A stretch of 32,612 nucleotides of DNA. Source: an uncultured Bacteroidota bacterium. Its GTDB lineage: Bacteria > Bacteroidota > Bacteroidia > Chitinophagales > Chitinophagaceae. The position numbers and the translations under genes are program-made. The notes under the pieces were generated by a model that was not told where the DNA came from, made no database searches, and was given only the letters and a program-made list of their open reading frames with translations. This document shows positions 9,120 to 17,537 of the stretch, piece after piece; position 1 is the stretch's first letter; each line of letters opens with the position of its first letter. Where the stretch lies: NCBI GenBank assembly GCA_903821465.1, contig CAIJLK010000265.1, forward strand, positions 1-32,612. Direction: 5' to 3'.

Positions 9120-10145
9120 TTATTTTGTTAACACCAAAACCTGAAAACTTCCAGCAACCATTTTTGGCCTAGTTCCCTTTGGTGCATCTGCTGCTAAGGC
9201 TTCCATATCTGCAGCAGGTAGATATAAATGATGTGATTTTGTATCAATTGTAATAGTACGTGCTGATTTCTTTGTAGTAATTGTTTCAATTACAGCAAAG
9301 CTATTGGCATTCTGCTCTTTAACAACAGTAACAGTACCTGCGGAACCATTAGAAGTAAAAATCAAATTAGTAGAAGGGTCAAATGCAGCTCCGTCACAAC
9401 CTTCACCAATTGGTAATTGTGCAATGATCTTGCCATTTGTTGCATCCATAGCAACCAATAACTTATCGCATGTGGCAAAGAGTCTTTTAGTTTTCAAATC
9501 AATCACTAAACCTGTAGGTTCTTCACCAGGGGCTAATGTCCAATGATTCAATACAGTGTATTTAACCATGTCTACTACTACAATTTCATTTTTGTCTTCA
9601 CTGTTCACGTAGAGTTTGCCATTATTATCGCTCACTGCTGTTTCTGGTTTTCCGCCAACAGGTATTGTAGCAACAACGGTTTCGGTGATTGGGTCAATGA
9701 TGGTAAGGTCTTTACTTCTACCATTACAGGTAATGATTTTTTTAGAAAACTCATCATACATAATCGCATCTGGATTCTCTCCTGTTTTGATTTGAGAAAG
9801 TACTGCAGCAGTTTTTAAATCAAAAACTGTTACCGTATTCAATCTACCATTACTAGTATATCCTTTTCCCAATGACTGATTGAAAGCAATTCCATGAACA
9901 CCTGTTGTGTTTAAGATCACACCCAAAGAATCTCCTGTGGTTTTATCTAAAATATTTACTTGCGTGCCATGAGACACATATAATCTATTTGAATTTTCAT
10001 CAACTGCAATATAGTCCCACCCACCTGGGCTTGCTATATGAAAGGTTTTTGAAAGTTTAAAGCCACTCGATTTTTGAGCTGAGACTTGAGAAAGTAATAA
10101 AGTCAGAACAGCAATCGCTGATAGTTTAACAATGGAATTTTTCAT
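9120..10145 (-). CDS. YncE-like YVTN-repeat beta-propeller, exported
   Basis: A 341-residue protein with a signal peptide (cleavage near VSAQ, residue 23). The rest consists of repeats of about 40 residues with the pattern xxLYVxxx...NxVxVxDxxTxxVxxxIxVGxxPxxxxx, the YVTN beta-propeller type also seen in YncE. Clear repeat cores are LYVSHGTQVNILDKTTGDS, TVTVFDLKTAAVLSQIKTG, LTIIDPITETVVATIPVG and LYVNSEDKNEIVVVDM. These proteins are periplasmic or extracellular and usually not enzymes; the binding partner is unknown. It starts 66 bp after the RND pump stop on the same strand, with no terminator visible between them, so it may be the last gene of the efflux operon or have its own promoter in that gap. 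Confidence 0.85.
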   Translation of the reverse strand: MKNSIVKLSAIAVLTLLLSQVSAQKSSGFKLSKTFHIASPGGWDYIAVDENSNRLYVSHGTQVNILDKTTGDSLGVILNTTGVHGIAFNQSLGKGYTSNGRLNTVTVFDLKTAAVLSQIKTGENPDAIMYDEFSKKIITCNGRSKDLTIIDPITETVVATIPVGGKPETAVSDNNGKLYVNSEDKNEIVVVDMVKYTVLNHWTLAPGEEPTGLVIDLKTKRLFATCDKLLVAMDATNGKIIAQLPIGEGCDGAAFDPSTNLIFTSNGSAGTVTVVKEQNANSFAVIETITTKKSARTITIDTKSHHLYLPAADMEALAADAPKGTRPKMVAGSFQVLVLTK

Positions 10146-10211
10146 TTATTTATTTTGTGTTTGGATGGAATAAAATTTAATCTTTTAAGGGTTTATTGCA
10201 CTCGAACTTAA

Positions 10212-13200
10212 TTAGAGATTTTGTAGCAATTCTGAATCTGGGGCCACCGATTTTTTATTTCGATAAAGTAATCGAATAAGACTAGGTAATACAATTAATA
10301 ATAGGGGAAGCGCCACTATAAACCCGCCAATAACTGCAATAGCTAGTGGTTGGTGTAATTGGGCTCCGGTTCCGATCCCCAATGCAATGGGCATTAATGC
10401 TATGATGGCACCTAAGGCTGTCATTAGTTTTGGTCGCAACCTAGTAGAGATTGAATAGATAATGGCCTCGTCAACATTCTTCGATTGTTTCAACGATTCG
10501 CGGAATTGCAGAAAGGTGAAGATGGCATTTTCACCAATGATCCCAACAATCATGATCAATCCAGTATAACTACCCACATTTAAAGCGGTGCCAGTAAAGT
10601 ATAATCCCATATAACTTCCACTGATACCCAGAACGGCAATCAGAAGAATGATCACGGCAATACTAAAATCTTGAAATAAGAATAAAATCACCCCGAACAC
10701 CAATAAGCTAGAACTAATTAAAATAATAAGTAATTCTTTGAATGACTGCTGTTGGTCTGCATAAGAACCGCCATATACAATGGCATAACCTTGTGGTAAA
10801 ACGATATTGGCATTGATCGATTTTTGTATGTCTTTTATAGTGCTACCCAGATCGCGGTTCTCTAATCGGGCTGTAACAACCCCCATTGATTGCAGATCTT
10901 CTCTTTGTATTTCTGCATCGCCACTGTTTATTTGTACGCTTGCTAATTGATTAATAGGATGCAATTTTCCATTGGGTAAGAAGATTGGGGTCTTCTCAAT
11001 ATCGGCAACACTAAGGGTTTTACTTCCTGGATAAATGAGACGAAGGTTGCTTAACTGGTCCTTATCATACACTGTTCCAACCAAATTCCCTTCTAAGGAT
11101 GATTGCATCTGAAATTGCAAATTAGATGCAGTAATGCCATACTGGGCCATGGCACTAAAATTGGGTTCGATATTGATCGAGGGGCCAGCAATCACGATGC
11201 CATTAAATACATCTGCAGTGCCTGGCACTTTTTCGATGACCTCCGAAATCTTTTTTGATAAAGCTTGCAGTGTTGCCTGATCGTTACCGAAAACTTTTAC
11301 TTCAATGGGCTGAACTGAAGTCATTAAATCTCCTAGCATATCTCCTATCACCTGTCCGAAATCAATTCTTAATGCCGGCTGTGTAGCTTCTACTTGTTTA
11401 CGAATATCGCTAATGACTTCTTCAGTGGTTTTTGTTCTTGATTTTTTTAATTGAATTAAATAATCTCCACGATTGGGTTCAGTAATAAAGAATCCCATTT
11501 GGGTTCCGGTTCTTCTACTATATGCTTCTACTTCTGGAACTTTTACGAGTATTTTTTCTACTTCTCTTAATATTCGATCGGTTTCTTCTAAAGAGGTTCC
11601 GGGCGGAGAATTATAATCGAATACGATACTACCTTCATCCATTTCTGGCAAGAATCCTGTTTCGAGCTTTGGGTAAATATAATAAACCGAAAATGCCAAT
11701 GCCCCAATAATCAATAGACTTAAATAGGGTTTTGTAATAAAGAAACCAACCCATTTTTGGTTGTGTATAGGCTGTTCTGTTTTTCTTTTCTTTACTACAT
11801 TAATATGGCGTGAGAATCGTAAATAAATAACGGGTAATGCGATCCAAGTAACAAAGAATGAGCAGACCAATGTAATGATCATGGTATCGGTCATTACTTT
11901 AAAATAGGCACCTGCAACTCCACTCATTAAAACAAAGGGCAGGAATATTACGATGGTACTTAAGGAAGAACCCACCATGGCTGGTAATAAATATTTAAGG
12001 GCTTTCTTAACCAATGAGTTTGTTGGCTCTTCTGGATGTTCTTCGTGTGTTCTATGAATTTGTTCAACAACTACAATGGCATCATCAATGATCAAACCAA
12101 TGGCAGCGGCTAGTGCACCAAGGGTCATGATATTCAGGGTAGCACCGATTGCATATAAACAAATCACGGAAAGACATAAAATAACCGGAATAGTAATGAG
12201 AATAACCGTGCTTGCCTTTAGTGAACGAAGGAAAATAATAGCAACGATAATGGCCAATGCTAGTCCAATGAATAAACTATCTGTTACACTCTTAATACTC
12301 TCTTTCACAAAATCTGCCTGAATATAAAAGGGTTGTATGCTTACATCTTTCGGAATTATTTTTTTCAGATCTTTTATTTTTTGATCCATCTTCTCACTCA
12401 GAGAAATGAGGTTAGCATTGGGTTGTTTGATAACTGCTAATAGAATTCCTTCTCGCCCGTTTGCATTTACCTTAATATATTCTTTTGCTTCTTGAATTTG
12501 AACATCGGCAATGTCTTTTAACAAAATAATGCGCTTGCCATTATTGCTCAGTACAATATTGCTTAATTGTTCTTTCGAACTAACAGCAGCATCTGTAACA
12601 GTTAGGTATAGTAAACGATAATCAGATAGATATCCGTTCGATTTAATAAAGTTGGTCTGTGCTAAAGCTGAGTTCACAATATCTGGAGTAATGCCCAGTG
12701 TACTCATTTTCTGTACATTCAACACCATCCAATATTCTTTCTGTTTACCGCCGATGATGCGTATTTCCGAGACACCTTCTACCTGCGATAGAAAGGGTTT
12801 AATTGTGTACATGGCCAATAGCTTCATCTCAATGGGCGACCTGGTTTTACTTTCTAAAGAGAAACCAGTGATCGGTAAGATGGAGGGATTCATTCTTTCT
12901 ACCGTGATTTGAATATCCGGAGGAAGTGTATTTTTTATTTCATTGATCTTTGATTCGATCCGCTGTTTGCTGATATCGATATTGGCATTCCAGTCCATAA
13001 AGGCAGAGATCTCGCAAGAACCCCTACTCGTGGTACTTCTTATTTTTTTTAGATCCGGAACCTGCTTGATGGCATTTTCTAATTGCCGTGTTACAGTGAT
13101 CATCATTTTCTTAACGGGCTGTTGACCAGCATCTGCGATGATTTTTATTTTCGGAAAAGTAATTTCCGGAAATAATGCCGTTTGCATTTTACTATAGGCA

Positions 13201-13283
13201 AAAAACCCACCTAGTATAATGATTACTACTAGTACGGTTACCGGATTTTTATAAGCGTTGAAGAAGTTTCGCATGGGAATCAT
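10212..13283 (-). CDS. RND efflux pump, inner-membrane permease
   Basis: A 1023-residue resistance-nodulation-division transporter with the usual two-fold repeat of one helix, a large periplasmic domain and a helix bundle. The N-terminus has FPEITFPKIKI, and the TM4 segment GLIIDDAIVVVEQ carries the paired Asp residues D400 and D401, as in the AcrB (drug, HAE1) branch rather than the metal branch. In the TM10 segment the residue aligned with the AcrB proton-relay Lys is Glu (E918, in GENAIFTF). It overlaps the adaptor gene by four bases (ATGA, 13280-13283) and should form a tripartite pump with the adaptor and TolC-like protein upstream. The cargo is not deducible from sequence. Confidence 0.92.
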   Translation of the reverse strand: MIPMRNFFNAYKNPVTVLVVIIILGGFFAYSKMQTALFPEITFPKIKIIADAGQQPVKKMMITVTRQLENAIKQVPDLKKIRSTTSRGSCEISAFMDWNANIDISKQRIESKINEIKNTLPPDIQITVERMNPSILPITGFSLESKTRSPIEMKLLAMYTIKPFLSQVEGVSEIRIIGGKQKEYWMVLNVQKMSTLGITPDIVNSALAQTNFIKSNGYLSDYRLLYLTVTDAAVSSKEQLSNIVLSNNGKRIILLKDIADVQIQEAKEYIKVNANGREGILLAVIKQPNANLISLSEKMDQKIKDLKKIIPKDVSIQPFYIQADFVKESIKSVTDSLFIGLALAIIVAIIFLRSLKASTVILITIPVILCLSVICLYAIGATLNIMTLGALAAAIGLIIDDAIVVVEQIHRTHEEHPEEPTNSLVKKALKYLLPAMVGSSLSTIVIFLPFVLMSGVAGAYFKVMTDTMIITLVCSFFVTWIALPVIYLRFSRHINVVKKRKTEQPIHNQKWVGFFITKPYLSLLIIGALAFSVYYIYPKLETGFLPEMDEGSIVFDYNSPPGTSLEETDRILREVEKILVKVPEVEAYSRRTGTQMGFFITEPNRGDYLIQLKKSRTKTTEEVISDIRKQVEATQPALRIDFGQVIGDMLGDLMTSVQPIEVKVFGNDQATLQALSKKISEVIEKVPGTADVFNGIVIAGPSINIEPNFSAMAQYGITASNLQFQMQSSLEGNLVGTVYDKDQLSNLRLIYPGSKTLSVADIEKTPIFLPNGKLHPINQLASVQINSGDAEIQREDLQSMGVVTARLENRDLGSTIKDIQKSINANIVLPQGYAIVYGGSYADQQQSFKELLIILISSSLLVFGVILFLFQDFSIAVIILLIAVLGISGSYMGLYFTGTALNVGSYTGLIMIVGIIGENAIFTFLQFRESLKQSKNVDEAIIYSISTRLRPKLMTALGAIIALMPIALGIGTGAQLHQPLAIAVIGGFIVALPLLLIVLPSLIRLLYRNKKSVAPDSELLQNL

Positions 13284-14218
13284 TTTTGAATGATGGTCAC
13301 TTTAGCAGTATCAGGTAAACCATAATTTCCGGTCAATAAAAATTTATCACCAGGATTCAGCGATGGCGAAATAATTTCTACACTGTTTGCATTCTCAAGT
13401 CCTTTTTTGATAGGCACTTTAACTGCGGTAACGCTATCAATAAGTTGCATAACCCAAAATTCGGATTGCGTTTCATCAGTTAATACGGCAGATTTCAAAA
13501 GAGAAATAGTATTGGTCTTTGCATTTTTTATCAAGCTAACTTTTGCAATTAAATTTTCAGGAATTTGCTTAACACTATTTACGCTGATTACAAAGCTTTG
13601 TGTTTGCGATACCGCATCAACGGTGGGCATTGCATTGCTAACCCTGCCATCTAGGACGGTTCCATCAGGTAACTTTAATTGTAAATTTTGATTGATTGAT
13701 AAATAGGGTTTCAATTCATAGGGCAGGTCGAGTAGAAATACAAAACTTCTTGTGTCGGTGATCACAGCCATCTGTTCTCCATCCTGCACGTAGTCTCCCG
13801 CACGATAATTAATCTGACTGATATAGCCTGTGCCAGGTGCTTTAATGGTAATTACTCCAGAAAAATGTAGGGAGGTATCAAGCTTACTAATGGTATTCCC
13901 CAAGCTCTGCGATTCTTTTGTTTTTAAGACGAATAAAAGATCACCCTTATTTACATATTTACCTAATACTGCATTTACTTCAGTCAAGTATCCGGTTGAA
14001 GAAGATTTGACATAACTCTTTAAAAGGAAGGCGGAAACAGCATTTAGCTCAACTGTTTCACTTAGGTTCCCTTTAACAGGAGAAGTAATAGTTACTGGAG
14101 TACTGATAGCTTCCGTTTTTTCTTCAGCCTTTTCTTCCTTTTTTTCTGGAGCTGGTTTGCAGGCTGATATTAAACAGAAACAGAAGATCAGGGAATAGGC
14201 AGTGTTGGCTAGTTTCAT
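13280..14218 (-). CDS. RND periplasmic adaptor (membrane fusion lipoprotein)
   Basis: A 312-residue adaptor linking the pump to the outer-membrane channel. It has a lipoprotein signal with lipobox LISAC (C20), so it is anchored to a membrane by lipid. A charged linker rich in Lys and Glu follows at 24-40. The barrel-sandwich (lipoyl-like) halves are visible around 60-135, including TGYLTEVNAVLGKYVNKGDLL and GTGYISQINYRAGDYVQDGE. The intervening helical hairpin is very short (about residues 108-122), so it should be a compact adaptor. The C-terminal beta-barrel domain is at about 145-310. No His- or Met-rich metal-binding segment is seen. It overlaps the RND gene by four bases and begins 5 bp after the TolC-like gene. 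Confidence 0.88.
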   Translation of the reverse strand: MKLANTAYSLIFCFCLISACKPAPEKKEEKAEEKTEAISTPVTITSPVKGNLSETVELNAVSAFLLKSYVKSSSTGYLTEVNAVLGKYVNKGDLLFVLKTKESQSLGNTISKLDTSLHFSGVITIKAPGTGYISQINYRAGDYVQDGEQMAVITDTRSFVFLLDLPYELKPYLSINQNLQLKLPDGTVLDGRVSNAMPTVDAVSQTQSFVISVNSVKQIPENLIAKVSLIKNAKTNTISLLKSAVLTDETQSEFWVMQLIDSVTAVKVPIKKGLENANSVEIISPSLNPGDKFLLTGNYGLPDTAKVTIIQK

Positions 14219-14223
14219 AATAA

Positions 14224-15465
14224 TTATTTTCTATTCCAGTAATTGATCTGGTTAATGATTTGTAATTGATTAATGCTATTGAGCGTAATCGTATTTTTTG
14301 CATTCATATAATTGCCAATAGCCAAAATATAATCTGCCATATGGGCATCTCCTGTTTCTAGTAGTTTTTGATTAGCTTCTATTAGGGTTTCGGCATATTT
14401 AATTTGACTAGTAGATTGCTGTATCAGTTGTTCTGTAGCGTGTAGTTGTTGAAAAAGTTGGGCTATCTGCTGACTATATTGCGTTTTAAAATAGTCGCGG
14501 TATTGCTCCCTGCTTTGTTCTGCAATCCCTATTTTATCGTGTTGCATTTTTTTCTGTTTGCCATCATAAATGGGCACAACAATATTTACTCCAATACTAA
14601 AACCGAAGTTTTTATAAGCTTCGGCAGAGAAGGAGGTTAAGTAACCACCATCACCATAGAGGTTTACTTTTGGTTTGTAGCGGTATTCAATCAGTGCATC
14701 GCTATTTCGGAGTTTTAAACTATCGTTCAGAAACTGCTGATAGAAAATAGAATTTTCTGCTGATGGTAAAACCGATAAATAGATTTCTGGTTTCTTTAAT
14801 GGAATGGCTGCAGTATCATTAATGCCACATAAATAATTTAGACTAGAGAAATCGTTTTGAAAATTATTTCTAATCTGGCTGATTAGGATTTCCTGTTGTT
14901 GCATGGTAACCAAAAAACTGAGGTAGTCTGTTTGGCGATAAGTTCCTTTCTCTGTGAGATTTTTTAAAATATTTTGTTCTTTTTTAAAAAGCTGTAATAC
15001 TTCTTTATTGAAGTTATACTGCTGATAATTTCCGTAGGCAGAAATATATTGCGCAATGATGGTCTTACGTAAATCCTGCTCGCTAATTTTCCCGAATGTT
15101 TTCAAGGATTCGTTCAAGAGCTGAATGGCATCGTGTTGATTTTTGAGATTTTCCTTACTAACAAGTTGTTTGGATACGGTAAGGAGCTGACTAAAATTAG
15201 AACCATTGGTAATCGCTCCATCGTATCCCCAACCACCAATAGTTGGTGCATAGCTATTAGAACTAATGCCATTTACCTGTGGCAGATAGCCAGCCAGAAT
15301 TCGCATACTGTCGATCAGGTTTGATCTTTGCTGATTCTTGAGATCTTTTAATAAGGGACTATTTTCAATTCCTGCTTCAATATAATAGTCCAATGATCTT
15401 TCTTGAGAAAAAACAACTAGTTGAAAGAATAGAATAAAAAATAAGAGGCTAATTTTTTTCATCAA
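14224..15465 (-). CDS. TolC-family outer-membrane efflux protein
   Basis: A 413-residue outer-membrane factor with a signal peptide (cleavage near VVFSQ, residue 21). The mature part is mostly long Gln/Lys/Leu-rich helices with two internal halves. It has the TolC/OEP features LDYYIEAGIENSPLLKDLKNQQ at the start of the first helical hairpin and FSIGVNIVVPIYDGKQKKMQ in the second half. It provides the exit channel for the RND pump. It starts 8 bp after the histidine kinase stop and ends 5 bp before the adaptor start, so it is an operon member. Position two is also Met, so the true start could be one codon later. Confidence 0.88.
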   Translation of the reverse strand: MMKKISLLFFILFFQLVVFSQERSLDYYIEAGIENSPLLKDLKNQQRSNLIDSMRILAGYLPQVNGISSNSYAPTIGGWGYDGAITNGSNFSQLLTVSKQLVSKENLKNQHDAIQLLNESLKTFGKISEQDLRKTIIAQYISAYGNYQQYNFNKEVLQLFKKEQNILKNLTEKGTYRQTDYLSFLVTMQQQEILISQIRNNFQNDFSSLNYLCGINDTAAIPLKKPEIYLSVLPSAENSIFYQQFLNDSLKLRNSDALIEYRYKPKVNLYGDGGYLTSFSAEAYKNFGFSIGVNIVVPIYDGKQKKMQHDKIGIAEQSREQYRDYFKTQYSQQIAQLFQQLHATEQLIQQSTSQIKYAETLIEANQKLLETGDAHMADYILAIGNYMNAKNTITLNSINQLQIINQINYWNRK

Positions 15466-15473
15466 GTCAATTT

Positions 15474-16724
15474 TTATAAGCGAAAATCTATAATAAAATG
15501 GTGTGCTTGGTTATTGAATTGATAAGAGATGGAATATCCAGCAGCCTGACAGATTTCTTTAATAATCGACAAGCCTAAACCAGTACCTGTTTCAGATGCT
15601 TTATAAAACCTAGTAAAAACCTTTTCAGTATCTAAACTGCCAGCACTAGCTGTATTAGAAATACTGCAGGACTGATAATTAAGTAAAATTGAAATAGCAC
15701 CTCCATTTGCAGTATTTCGAATAGCGTTATTGAGAAGATTGCTGATTAAAATCTCAGCCAGGTGTTGGTGTAGTGATAATTCGAAATCAGATGCGTTGAT
15801 TTGGAGGTTGATTTGTTTTGCCTCAAATAATTCTTTTCTCTCCTCTATTTTTTGCTCGAAGATCGATTTCAAATGAATTGATTCATTAAGTACAAACTGT
15901 TTATTCTCGAGTTTGGTAAGTAATAAAAGTGATTGATGCAATTTAGAAAGTTTTAGGCAGGCGTCTTCGATAGAAAGTAATTGTTGCATCATTTGTTCTT
16001 TGCCTTCAGCATATTGATATAATGATTCAACTTTTGACCGAATGATCGCAAGAGGTGTTTGCATTTCGTGAGAAGCATTTTCTGTGAATGAGCGAAGTGC
16101 AAAAAAATCTTTATGAATCCGCTCGGTCATACTATTCAAACTTTCATTCAATAAGTTTATTTCATCGATCGGTTCTTTACTAAGTGTAAGTGCTTGCTGA
16201 TGGGCAGCATAGTCTTTGATATTATGAATGGTATTATAAAAGGGCTTCCAGATTGAATTAATCAATCTGCGGTTAATAAGATAATTAAAAAGCAGGATCA
16301 TAGCTACCATGCTTATTGTGACAAGGATAATAAGTTTTAGTAAATCTTCTGTTTCTGTTTCCGATTTATTTACTGTAACTAAATAGCCTTGTTGGTTTAC
16401 ATTTATAGTAAAGCTTAGCTGGCGAATATATTCTTGCTCATTCTCGGCTTTATTATAAACCGGAATGTTTTTCGTGAATGTTTTGTTTTCTAATTGATTC
16501 GTTTTTGCAACTATAATCCATTGTTCTTTGGTGTTCTGAATTTCTGGCAATTGTTGATGTGCCTGTACATATTCAGTAATTTCTTGTCTTTCAGAATTCA
16601 ACGAGGCATCGAGCTGACGAATGAGCACATAGTCTAAAACAAAATAGAACGCCACACTTCCCGCTAAGAAAATAAAAATGGTAGCAGTAATATTAATGCG
16701 ATTATATTTTGTAAATAGTTTCAT
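15474..16724 (-). CDS. Sensor histidine kinase of the efflux operon
   Basis: A 416-residue membrane kinase. Transmembrane helices at about 11-35 and 131-150 flank a periplasmic sensor domain of about 95 residues. The HisKA dimerization domain carries SHEMQTPL with the phospho-acceptor H219. The HATPase domain has the N box ISNLLNNAIRNT and the G2 box GTGLGLSI. The G1 box is degenerate (SISNTASAG), a form often seen in Bacteroidota kinases. The gene overlaps the response regulator by four bases (ATGA, 16721-16724) and is followed 8 bp later by the TolC-like gene, so the pair most likely senses an envelope signal and controls this efflux operon. The sensor domain has no recognisable metal-binding motif. 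Confidence 0.9.
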   Translation of the reverse strand: MKLFTKYNRINITATIFIFLAGSVAFYFVLDYVLIRQLDASLNSERQEITEYVQAHQQLPEIQNTKEQWIIVAKTNQLENKTFTKNIPVYNKAENEQEYIRQLSFTINVNQQGYLVTVNKSETETEDLLKLIILVTISMVAMILLFNYLINRRLINSIWKPFYNTIHNIKDYAAHQQALTLSKEPIDEINLLNESLNSMTERIHKDFFALRSFTENASHEMQTPLAIIRSKVESLYQYAEGKEQMMQQLLSIEDACLKLSKLHQSLLLLTKLENKQFVLNESIHLKSIFEQKIEERKELFEAKQINLQINASDFELSLHQHLAEILISNLLNNAIRNTANGGAISILLNYQSCSISNTASAGSLDTEKVFTRFYKASETGTGLGLSIIKEICQAAGYSISYQFNNQAHHFIIDFRL

Positions 16725-17398
16725 ACGATTTGCATTTTATATCCTTCACCATAAATCGAGCGAATACAATCTTCACTTCCGGCCGCTACCATTTTTTTGC
16801 GTAGGTTTTTAATGTGTGCATAAATGAAGTCGTAGTTATCAGGAAAATCCATATCGTCGCCCCATAAGTGTTGTGCAATAGCATTTTTTGATAAGACCCT
16901 GTTTTTATTGATGGCCAGATACAGCAGTAGTTGGTATTCCTTTTGCGTTAATTCCAATTCTTTGCCATCTACCGTAACTAATTTTCCTTGAACATCGATG
17001 CTAATATTGCCAAGAACCATTTGTGATTTACCCTGAAAACTTTTTCGTCTGATGATAGCTGCAATGCGGACGGCTAATTCAGAAAGGTGGAAAGGTTTTG
17101 CTAAATAATCATCGGCTCCCATTTCAATTCCAGAGATCTTGTCTTCTAATTCACCTTTAGCAGAAATGATAATTACTCCTTCTGATTTATTATTTTGTTT
17201 GAGGTTTCTGAGAAGATCAAGGCCAGAACCGCCAGGAAGCATGATGTCTAATATGATACAATCATAGTCGTACAATTCAATTTTTTCCAAAGCATCTCGA
17301 TAATTAGAGGCTGTCTCACATAGGTATGCACTAGTTGTCAAAAAATCAACCATGCTTTGTTTTAAGGAAATTTCGTCTTCTATGATGAGCAGTTTCAA
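16721..17398 (-). CDS. OmpR-family response regulator
   Basis: A two-component response regulator. The receiver domain has E7 and D8 in the acidic pocket, phospho-acceptor D51 (CIILDIMLPGGSG) and K101 (AKPF). A winged-helix DNA-binding domain follows at about 130-225 with LTQKEYQLLLYLAIN and YIHAxIKNLRKK-type helices. I place the start at TTG 17398, giving MKLLIIEDE, the standard N-terminus of this family; a GTG at 17422 would add eight residues (MVFCKKAR) with no family support. It is the first gene of the efflux operon and overlaps its kinase. Autoregulation of the operon is a likely inference. Confidence 0.9.
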   Translation of the reverse strand: MKLLIIEDEISLKQSMVDFLTTSAYLCETASNYRDALEKIELYDYDCIILDIMLPGGSGLDLLRNLKQNNKSEGVIIISAKGELEDKISGIEMGADDYLAKPFHLSELAVRIAAIIRRKSFQGKSQMVLGNISIDVQGKLVTVDGKELELTQKEYQLLLYLAINKNRVLSKNAIAQHLWGDDMDFPDNYDFIYAHIKNLRKKMVAAGSEDCIRSIYGEGYKMQIV

Positions 17399-17537
17399 TC
17401 TGGCTTTTTTACAAAATACCACATAAAATCTGTAGTAAATCTGAAAAAACGGTTCCCATCTTTAAGGAATCGCTAAGGTTTACATTATTTAGAAAATGGA
17501 CCCATATATTATGTAACTTTTACGCGAAAAATGCAAT
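17399..17537. promoter_or_regulatory. Divergent control region with an 11-bp-spaced direct repeat
   Basis: The region lies between the response-regulator operon (-) and the phosphodiesterase gene (+). It contains TAAGG at 17463-17467 and again at 17474-17478, a period of 11 bp, the helical-turn spacing expected for tandem OmpR-type half-sites. No unambiguous Bacteroidota -7/-33 promoter pair could be fixed. The site assignment is an inference from spacing and location. Confidence 0.35.
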
